The translations under genes and the position numbers were made by a program. 5,220 nt of DNA from Porticoccaceae bacterium (GTDB lineage: Bacteria; Pseudomonadota; Gammaproteobacteria; Pseudomonadales; Porticoccaceae), in the NCBI GenBank assembly GCA_017858295.1, contig JAFMBU010000125.1, positions 1 to 5,220 of the forward strand. The letters run 5' to 3'. Below, piece after piece: positions 1-5,220 of this stretch. The notes under the pieces were generated by a model. It was not told where the DNA came from and searched no databases. It saw only the letters and a list, made by a program, of their open reading frames with translations. Each line of letters starts with the position of its first letter. The stretch's first letter is position 1.

Positions 1-1970
1 CGTGAGGCAAGGGCCCAGCTGGCGCCGCGAATCACATGCTTACTACCCTGTTCTGGGCCTTGGGGATCCATATCAGGCTCACCGCGATTGGGGCGTATAT
101 CAAAGTAGTCATTGACCCACTCGGCAACATTGCCGCTCATATCATAGAGGCCCTTGCTGTTAGCCGAGAAACTGCCGACCACCGCAGAGACCGGATACTG
201 ATCATTGTAGTTGGGCAGGGTAAAGCTGAGGAATCCGCGGGCGCTCTGATCCGCATAGTTACCACTGATTTGCATCGGCGGATAGAGCTCATTGGCCCAG
301 GGGAAGACCCTGCTGTTTGATTGTGAATCCACTCTTGCGGCCCAGGCCCACTCGGCTTCGGTAGGCAGTCGGTAGCCGTAAGCGTCCCAGTTAGCTCCGC
401 TGATGCGGCCGTCTTCAACTGTATAAAATGCTGGCAGCCCCTCTTTGCGGCTCAACCAGTTACAGAACAGTGCGGCATCTTCCCAGCTGACTTTGACCAC
501 CGGTTGATCCGGCATGTCCAGAGTCTGGCCCTTTACTGCAGTTGAACTGTGTCGATCTTTCCAGCGTTTAAATTGATCATTGGTGGTCTCCTTGGTGGCC
601 AGATAAAAAGGCCGCTCGAGACGCACGGCGCGCTCGGCTTCATTGGCGCGTCTGCCGGGCTGACGCCGTGGGGCACCGAGCATAAATTGTTCATTGGGCT
701 GAAATAGTTTTAGTTTGCCACCCACCCATGTCTTGATTGTTCCCGGTCGCGAGGCCCAGTAGGCTTGTTCTAGGGTCAGTAGTTCAACCGTCAGTGCCTG
801 TTGATGCCCAGGTCTGGGTGTCACCGTCATGGATTTGGTTTCATAGCCGCTTTTTTCGACACTGATGCTATGGGGCTTGGCGTTTAGGGAAAGGGTTTGG
901 CTACCGCTGCCGCTGCGCTTGCCGTCCACTAAAATAGTTGCATCAGCTGGCGTGATATTAAGCCGCACAGTACCTATATTGGGGGTGAGATTAACGCTGA
1001 TTTCACTCTGCTGCTCGGGCTTGACCCTGACCGATCGCTTGGCATTAAGATAGCCTTCAAGGAATAGTTCAACGTTATGCGAGGCAAAGGGCGTTACCGC
1101 CACATCCATTGGTGTGGTGCCTTTAAATTGCTTGTCGATGGTAATGCTGGCCCCCTGAGGCGAGCTGTTGATGGTCACTGTTCCATCGGCGACGATCATC
1201 TCAATTAATGGATGCTCGGCCTTGCTGCCAGCTTTGACTCGCACCTGTTGTTGCAGGGTTTTATAGCCAGGGGCCTTAAGAGTCAGTTGACTGCCGGTCT
1301 CCAGCACTTCTGCGCTCAGTGGCGTCTGGCCGATCAGGCGCTGATCGATAAACAGGTCTGCGCCCGCGGGCACTGTGGTGAACTCAACCTGTCCCCAGGC
1401 GGGTTGCAAACTGATATCTATGGCTTGGGTCTTGCCCAGCCCCTCAATATCCACTTCTTGCTCCAACGTAAAATAGCGGTATTTGGCAAACTCTAACTTG
1501 TGGGCGCCAGGGCTAATTTCGCTGATAGTGCCGGGTACGCTACCCACATCCTGATCGTCAATTGAGAGCTGTATATTGTCCAGAGTTGAGCGCACCAGTA
1601 AATTACCTGGCAGTGGCTGCAATCTAATGTCGATTTCTTGAGTGGCTTCACCGCTGACTTGAATGGTTTTGCGCAGGGGATAGTAGCCGGGGGCCGTGGC
1701 GTTTAGCTGGTGCTCACCTTTCAGCAGCAGATAATTGTCGCCTATATGAAACGCCAGACCGCCCAGATCGACTTCTGCTGTGGCTGGATCTAGACGCAGA
1801 ATAATGGCTCGGGCAGCAAACAAAAATACCAGTATGGCAATTGCCATGATCGTAAAGGCAGTGGTGAATAGGATTGCGGGCGAGGGGCCGCTGCGACCTT
1901 TGACTGGCTTGGTTTCCAGTGGCGTAAAGTCGGTGGCGGAAAGCGGTGTAGTATTCCTTGTCTTGACCAT
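1..1970 (-). CDS. Membrane-anchored protein with five PEGA-type domains and an FGE-sulfatase (SUMF1) fold domain, 3' end cut by window
   Basis: The frame is open from an ATG at 1970 to the window edge: 656 residues with no stop. Residues 1-30 are polar and basic, and residues 33-57 form one transmembrane helix, so the rest should be periplasmic. Residues about 58-398 hold five beta-rich units of 60-70 residues (near 58-118, 120-188, 190-258, 262-328, 332-398). They show PEGA hallmarks such as 'PAGADLFID', 'GQTPL' and 'APGYKTLQQQV'. From about residue 416 an FGE-sulfatase domain follows, with RLPTEAEWAWAAR (534-546), FPWAN (556-560), GLYDMSGNVAEWVND (607-621) and VIRGASW (646-652). Roughly 40 C-terminal residues should lie outside the window. 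Where human FGE has its first catalytic cysteine (GGSYMC) this protein reads GASWAL, so oxidase activity is doubtful. The fold also serves in EgtB, PvdO, GldJ/GldK and ligand-binding proteins, so the role is open; scaffold or ligand binding is my inference. No strong Shine-Dalgarno precedes the ATG, but the start leads directly into the anchor. It lies 122 bases downstream of the TPR/PEGA gene. Confidence 0.9.
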   Translation of the reverse strand, partial: MVKTRNTTPLSATDFTPLETKPVKGRSGPSPAILFTTAFTIMAIAILVFLFAARAIILRLDPATAEVDLGGLAFHIGDNYLLLKGEHQLNATAPGYYPLRKTIQVSGEATQEIDIRLQPLPGNLLVRSTLDNIQLSIDDQDVGSVPGTISEISPGAHKLEFAKYRYFTLEQEVDIEGLGKTQAIDISLQPAWGQVEFTTVPAGADLFIDQRLIGQTPLSAEVLETGSQLTLKAPGYKTLQQQVRVKAGSKAEHPLIEMIVADGTVTINSSPQGASITIDKQFKGTTPMDVAVTPFASHNVELFLEGYLNAKRSVRVKPEQQSEISVNLTPNIGTVRLNITPADATILVDGKRSGSGSQTLSLNAKPHSISVEKSGYETKSMTVTPRPGHQQALTVELLTLEQAYWASRPGTIKTWVGGKLKLFQPNEQFMLGAPRRQPGRRANEAERAVRLERPFYLATKETTNDQFKRWKDRHSSTAVKGQTLDMPDQPVVKVSWEDAALFCNWLSRKEGLPAFYTVEDGRISGANWDAYGYRLPTEAEWAWAARVDSQSNSRVFPWANELYPPMQISGNYADQSARGFLSFTLPNYNDQYPVSAVVGSFSANSKGLYDMSGNVAEWVNDYFDIRPNRGEPDMDPQGPEQGSKHVIRGASWALAS

Positions 1971-2092
1971 AGATGTTTTCTAATTCTTCTAATGTTGGCG
2001 GCGACTCTTTTCTAAGCGACTTTTAGTCAACAGCTTTTAATAAATAGCTCTTAAAGAATAGCTCTTAATAAGTAGCACTTAATAAATAGCTC
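1971..2092. other. AT-rich intergenic spacer between the TPR/PEGA gene and the PEGA/FGE gene
   Basis: These 122 bases are the only real gap in the window. Most of the half next to the TPR/PEGA gene is a 14-bp tandem repeat array. The half next to the PEGA/FGE gene is unique sequence with only a 4-bp stem around 2018-2028. I see no GC-rich hairpin followed by a T run in the minus direction, so transcription may read through. I also see no well-matched sigma-70 promoter: a TTGACT at 2030-2025 (minus) lacks a -10 box at the right distance. Confidence 0.7.
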
Positions 2093-2101
2093 TTAATAAA
2101 C
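2032..2101. repeat. Five tandem copies of a 14-bp AT-rich repeat
   Basis: Five head-to-tail 14-bp units start at 2032, 2046, 2060, 2074 and 2088, with plus-strand consensus agctcttaataaat. Each differs from the consensus by one or two bases or none, and there are no spacers between units. The last unit (2088-2101) runs into the 3' end of the TPR/PEGA gene and supplies its final two codons and TAA stop. The remaining units lie in the intergenic gap. This looks like a minisatellite formed by slippage or local duplication. A role in protein binding or mRNA behaviour is possible but not shown by the sequence. Confidence 0.88.
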
Positions 2102-3526
2102 AGCCTCGTTACAACTAACGCTAATCGGCTCATCCAAGCCCCGATCTGTAACCGTGAATTCAACTCTGACATCGCGAAACCCCATCCTTGTACCGGCGAC
2201 TATATAGCGACCAGGCTTTAGTGAAACAGCGGTTTTATCGAAGGAACCTAACTTGGCGACCCTAAATAGAGTGACATCTGTACTGCTATCTGAGGTCAGC
2301 ACGACTTGAACTGGGGTTTGGGAGGCTTTAAGTGCCTCTCCCAGTGCGCTCATCTGCTGTTGTAATACTGGCCCTGGATTGCGGATGCCAATGGCATCTT
2401 GAAGGACTTTTTGGCCGCGGCGATACTCATTGATTGCGGAGAGGGCCAGTGGATCGCTGAGGGCCTTTTTAATCCGCCTATCGAGATCAGCGCGCACGCT
2501 CACCGGGATTTGTTTTACTTTCACATCGGTTAGGCTGTTATCTGTTGCCAGCAATTCTTCATATACCTCCAGAGCCTGCTGCCATTTTTCTTCAGCTTCG
2601 AGTTCAGAGGCCCGGGCAATACGATCGCTCACCCAGAGCTGGGAACGGCGGGTCTCTACCTGAGCTAAGGCCTGGGCAACCGCTGAATGTCCTGGATAGA
2701 CGGTGCCAGCTTGTTCAAAGGCTTCTGTAGCAGCTGTAAACCGATTTTGGTCCAAGGCGCGGAAGCCATCACTCATATAACCGCGAAAGCGCTGTTCAGT
2801 GATTTGCTGTTCGCTTGAGGCGAGGGCGGCAGCGGCTTTTTTATGTTTAGGGTCGGCAGTCACCGCTTCAGTGAAAGCTTGCTTAGCTTGATCCAAGCGA
2901 TCCAGTGCGAGCAATTGATCTCCTCGTTCCATGGCCTCGATAACCCTGGGTAGACTCAGCGCTCGCTGGTTTAACTGTATAACTGTAGGATTTTCTGGGG
3001 CAATGGCTGTGGCCAATGCGCTGGCGTTCACTGCAGTGCTGAGCACAGAGTTTTCGATGGCCGCAGTGGCTTCAGTAATAGCTTGTTCAAGGAGTGTCTC
3101 AGCTTTTTCTTCTAGTTCAGTGAGAACCTCCAGAGCGCTTTGATAACTGCTCAGAGCATCCCTGTAGTCGCCGAAGCTATATTCTTTGTCGCCGCGCTCA
3201 ACAGCTTTTTGCGCCTGCTTGTATTCAAACTCTCCCCACTGCTCAACACCGCGCTCATTGAATAGGCGATCGCGGCGTTGAATAATTTCTGCCAGCACTG
3301 TCTGGGCGTTTTGGCGGTACTGGGTTTTTTGCGCAGCAGTGGAGGGGCTGACAACTGTGGGCGATGGAATTGTTGCCCGCTGTGATTGATCGGAGCCATT
3401 GATCCAGGGTTCTGAGACTAAGCTGGGCAGCACAAAGATCACCCCAGAGGCGATTAGCAACAACAGGACTAGGGCGAGCTTTTGAATCCCCTTTTGTTTG
3501 CTGTCTGTGGCGGTCGGCTTATTCAT
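2093..3526 (-). CDS. Inner-membrane-anchored TPR-repeat protein with C-terminal PEGA-like domain
   Basis: The protein has 477 residues. A basic cytoplasmic tail (residues 1-16) is followed by a single hydrophobic helix at about 17-37, with no signal peptidase site evident, so it is probably an N-in bitopic protein with a periplasmic body. After a Ser/Pro/Thr-rich linker (about 45-68) the protein is helical. TPR-like units lie near 107-140, 197-228 (MERGDQLLALDRLDQAKQAF), 250-280 and 300-330, with the alternating small and aromatic residues typical of TPRs. TPRs normally bind peptides or partner proteins. Residues about 405-472 form a beta-rich tail with a PEGA-like core (SLKPGRYIVAGTRMGFRDV), matching the domain type repeated in the next gene downstream. 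The ATG at 3526 begins three bases after the stop of the upstream gene and has no clear Shine-Dalgarno, which suggests translational coupling. The stop codon lies within a 14-bp tandem repeat. No enzyme motif is seen, so a scaffold role is inferred. Confidence 0.9.
   Translation of the reverse strand: MNKPTATDSKQKGIQKLALVLLLLIASGVIFVLPSLVSEPWINGSDQSQRATIPSPTVVSPSTAAQKTQYRQNAQTVLAEIIQRRDRLFNERGVEQWGEFEYKQAQKAVERGDKEYSFGDYRDALSSYQSALEVLTELEEKAETLLEQAITEATAAIENSVLSTAVNASALATAIAPENPTVIQLNQRALSLPRVIEAMERGDQLLALDRLDQAKQAFTEAVTADPKHKKAAAALASSEQQITEQRFRGYMSDGFRALDQNRFTAATEAFEQAGTVYPGHSAVAQALAQVETRRSQLWVSDRIARASELEAEEKWQQALEVYEELLATDNSLTDVKVKQIPVSVRADLDRRIKKALSDPLALSAINEYRRGQKVLQDAIGIRNPGPVLQQQMSALGEALKASQTPVQVVLTSDSSTDVTLFRVAKLGSFDKTAVSLKPGRYIVAGTRMGFRDVRVEFTVTDRGLDEPISVSCNEAVY
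3416..3478 (-). other. Transmembrane anchor of the TPR/PEGA protein
   Basis: Codons 17-37 encode an uninterrupted hydrophobic stretch rich in Leu, Val and Ile, preceded by Lys residues (KQKGIQK). By the positive-inside rule this places the N-terminus in the cytoplasm and the TPR and PEGA-like regions in the periplasm. Confidence 0.8.
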
Positions 3527-3529
3527 AGA
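3527..3529 (-). promoter_or_regulatory. Three-base stop-to-start junction, probable translational coupling
   Basis: The TGA of the exported-protein gene (3532-3530) is followed by TCT and then the ATG of the TPR/PEGA gene (3526-3524). No purine-rich ribosome site stands out in the preceding 20 bases. Reinitiation by ribosomes finishing the upstream gene is the likely way the downstream start is reached. Confidence 0.6.
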
Positions 3530-4732
3530 TCAGGGCGTCGCACGTTCTTGTCGATAGATTTTTCCCAGCAGCTCCTGCCACTGCTGATACTGGGCCTGCA
3601 CTGTTCCGGTAAGCGTTACGGTGCGATCTTCCAGTTCAATTACCTGAGGCGCAATTTCTGCTTCCAGAGAAGAGCCCATCTCGGCAACGGATTCATTGAA
3701 CTCGGAGGCTTTTTGTTTCTTGTCGAGGCCGGCTTTGAGGACAAAGCCACCCACTGCGGCAGTGGCGGTTCCAGCATCATCGGCAATGCCCGTGCGCGCT
3801 TGGGAGCGTCCATAGATACCCGCCAGAATGGCGCCAATACCACTGATAATCTGCTTGTTGCCCTGCTGGTTGAGCTGCCGTGCGCGGACCACTGAGTCGT
3901 AGGAGGCGCGGCGAAAATCCTGATAGGCAAGGTGCATCTGTTGCGAGAAGCCGTCGTAGTAATCTTGCATGCGGTCTATGTAGAGGTAGTCGCGCTCGCG
4001 TATTTTGCGTACTCGCATCAGGATACTGTCGTTTTCGGCGGGCAGTCTGGCGATGGTTAAAATGCCTTTGCGGTTTTCATTGATGTAATTATCAAAGGCC
4101 TCCGGAGAAAACTGTTTGGCAAAGCGCAGTTCGGAGATGGTGCGCAGTTCTGTGGCACGCTGATCGCTGATCTTTTTTTCGCGATAACTGAGCAGGTCAT
4201 TGGCGATGCGAATAAATAGATTTTGGAAGGGGTCGCCAAGGCTTTTTAAACGCCTGTCATAGGCGTACTTTCCAGTGGTCTGTTTATAGCGCTTGCTAAA
4301 CCATTTTTTGCCGCTACTGTCGCTGGCGGAGATTTCTAAGTCCATGGTTTCACCGTCGGATTGATAGATGGTGCCACTGATATAGAGATCCATAATGACG
4401 TCGCTGGTGGGGGTGACGCGAATAGCACCCCAGGCTCCGCTTTTCTCCAATACTTTGCCGAGCTGGTTGGAAAAATAGATCGCCTCGGCGTACCGTACTT
4501 CGGGAAACACAGTATCGTCTTCATCGGTGAGATAGAGGCCGTCATTTAATGTGGGTATTCCTACATCTAATAAACTTTCGACCGGGTAGGCCCGCGAGGG
4601 AGTGTCGAGCGTCAGCTGGGTCGAAGAGGTGACTTTGTCCACCGCCGCGCTGGCATAGCTGCAGCCAAGGATTAACAGCAGAGCTAGAGCCGCAAGTCGG
4701 TTTGGTTTTGAAACGATAAGGCGATTACTCAT
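3530..4732 (-). CDS. Exported protein of unknown function, possible lipoprotein, with glycine-rich segment
   Basis: I do not recognise this family. The ATG at 4732 gives 400 residues; an in-frame GTG at 4741 would add three. I prefer the ATG because it sits behind a weak AAAGTGA-like ribosome site and leads straight into the signal sequence. The N-terminus has basic residues, a hydrophobic core (LAALALLLILG), then Cys24 in a lipobox-like LILGC. An alternative signal peptidase I site follows at SYASA. The first half (about 50-150) looks like a compact alpha/beta domain, with aromatic and charged residues around GLYLTDEDDTVFPEVRYAEA and a strand-like DLYISGTIYQSDG. Residues about 155-290 are helical, charged and Tyr/Arg-rich. 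Residues about 295-335 are Gly/Ala-rich (GIGAILAGIYGRS), like a glycine zipper or membrane-inserting hairpin. A charged C-terminal helix ends the protein. Upstream, the acidic-protein gene stops at 4747; downstream, the TPR/PEGA gene starts three bases after its stop. A role in an envelope complex is inferred from context only. Confidence 0.88.
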   Translation of the reverse strand: MSNRLIVSKPNRLAALALLLILGCSYASAAVDKVTSSTQLTLDTPSRAYPVESLLDVGIPTLNDGLYLTDEDDTVFPEVRYAEAIYFSNQLGKVLEKSGAWGAIRVTPTSDVIMDLYISGTIYQSDGETMDLEISASDSSGKKWFSKRYKQTTGKYAYDRRLKSLGDPFQNLFIRIANDLLSYREKKISDQRATELRTISELRFAKQFSPEAFDNYINENRKGILTIARLPAENDSILMRVRKIRERDYLYIDRMQDYYDGFSQQMHLAYQDFRRASYDSVVRARQLNQQGNKQIISGIGAILAGIYGRSQARTGIADDAGTATAAVGGFVLKAGLDKKQKASEFNESVAEMGSSLEAEIAPQVIELEDRTVTLTGTVQAQYQQWQELLGKIYRQERATP

Positions 4733-4746
4733 GTTGGTCACTTTGG

Positions 4747-5220
4747 CTAACTTTGATTCTTTATACGTCTGTATTCATCCCAGAGTTTCTCTCTGAGCAC
4801 TGGATCTTGTTCTTTGCTAGCTGCGTCACGAATTTGGCGCAGGACTATATCATCCCCTTGACCGTCGTCTATGTCTTCCGGAATGGGAATAATATCAGCC
4901 TGATCCTGACCTGCAGCACTGGCGGATTGGTTGCCTGAACCATCAATAGCTTCGGCGCCCTCACCCTCACCCTCGGAACCTGGGGGGGCTCCCTCAGCGG
5001 CACGCTGCTCCAGGGAGGCGCTGCGATCAGAGCCTCCCCCGCCAGCTTCTTCAAAGAGCGGCTCGTCACTGTCGACGCCGCCGCTTGAACCGCTGGGGCT
5101 AAGAATATCTATCTCGCTGGAGCTGCCATCGCCGCCCATAACCGTATCATCAAACTCGTCTAATGAAGCATCCAACGCCTCATCTAAGCTTGCTGTACTT
5201 TCGCCACTGCCTGAATCAGC
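4747..5220 (-). CDS. C-terminal part of an acidic low-complexity protein with a charged terminal helix, 5' end outside window
   Basis: The frame is open from the window edge to a TAG at 4749-4747, giving 157 visible residues. No start is needed inside the window, since the frame continues upstream of the in-frame TTG at 5175. About 120 residues are rich in Gly, Ser, Asp, Glu and Ala (for example SLDEALDASLDEFDD and GSEGEGEGAEA), which suggests a disordered, strongly acidic linker. The last 35 residues differ: they form a well-defined amphipathic charged helix (DDIVLRQIRDAASKEQDP, then REKLWDEYRRIK). From memory, similar tails end uncharacterised gammaproteobacterial proteins, but I could not check this. 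No membrane segment is visible in this part; the missing N-terminus may hold a signal or a folded domain. The next gene begins 5 to 14 bases after the stop, so both should share a transcript. Function is unknown; the tail could be a docking peptide. Confidence 0.82.
   Translation of the reverse strand, partial: ADSGSGESTASLDEALDASLDEFDDTVMGGDGSSSEIDILSPSGSSGGVDSDEPLFEEAGGGGSDRSASLEQRAAEGAPPGSEGEGEGAEAIDGSGNQSASAAGQDQADIIPIPEDIDDGQGDDIVLRQIRDAASKEQDPVLREKLWDEYRRIKNQS
4958..4975 (-). repeat. Three-copy hexamer repeat coding for Glu-Gly pairs
   Basis: Three consecutive hexamers (ccctca, ccctca, ccctcg on the plus strand) encode an EGEGEG-type stretch in the acidic protein. Because the unit is six bases long, gain or loss of copies would keep the frame and only lengthen or shorten the linker. 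Confidence 0.7.

Noticed and set aside
1..725. Calling the FGE-fold gene a true sulfatase-modifying enzyme
   Set aside because: The first catalytic cysteine position is leucine, no sulfatase is in view, and the C-terminus is missing.
36..1983. Plus-strand open frames at 36-320, 865-1053, 1212-1496 and 1780-1983
   Set aside because: They lie opposite a continuous minus-strand frame with clear PEGA and FGE motifs, and their products show no domain-like pattern.
2018..2028. Short palindrome GACTTTTAGTC as a terminator
   Set aside because: The stem is only four base pairs, is not GC-rich, and has no following T run.
2002..2030. TTGACT on the minus strand as a -35 promoter box for the PEGA/FGE gene
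   Set aside because: At 17-base spacing the -10 position reads GAGTCG, with no TATAAT-like hexamer.
2032..2101. Repeat array as a CRISPR
   Set aside because: The units are 14 bp and directly adjacent with no spacers, and no cas gene is present.
3482..3895. Plus-strand 137-residue open frame
   Set aside because: It overlaps the start of the TPR/PEGA gene and the end of the exported-protein gene on the other strand. The composition looks like an antisense shadow, with no ribosome site or family signature.

Overview
The window looks like a piece of a gammaproteobacterial chromosome, probably an aquatic or marine lineage. The basis is mid-range GC, Gram-negative envelope signals and gene style; no marker gene is present, so the taxonomic placement is an inference. 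All recognisable genes lie on the minus strand, so the order of transcription is right to left. The window begins inside one gene and ends inside another.

Layout in transcription order: (1) 5220-4747, the C-terminal part of an acidic, low-complexity protein ending in a compact charged helix; (2) about 4732 (or 4741) to 3530, an exported, possibly lipid-anchored protein of unknown function with a glycine-rich segment; (3) 3526-2093, an inner-membrane-anchored protein with TPR-like helical repeats and a C-terminal PEGA-like beta domain; (4) 1970-1, a membrane-anchored protein with five tandem PEGA-type domains followed by an FGE-sulfatase (SUMF1) fold domain, cut by the window edge just before its end. 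The first three genes are separated by only 3-14 bases and are almost certainly co-transcribed. The third and fourth are separated by 122 bases that hold five copies of a 14-bp AT-rich tandem repeat and no convincing terminator or promoter, so the operon may continue through it.

The three genes whose N-termini are visible all carry export or membrane-anchor signals. Two carry PEGA-type surface domains, and one adds protein-interaction repeats. The simplest reading is a set of envelope proteins that work together as a periplasmic assembly, with the FGE-fold protein as its effector or binding end. The FGE domain has leucine where true formylglycine-generating enzymes have the first active-site cysteine, so sulfatase activation is unlikely. 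I cannot name the system, and no nuclease, transposase, tRNA, rRNA, CRISPR or phage gene is seen.
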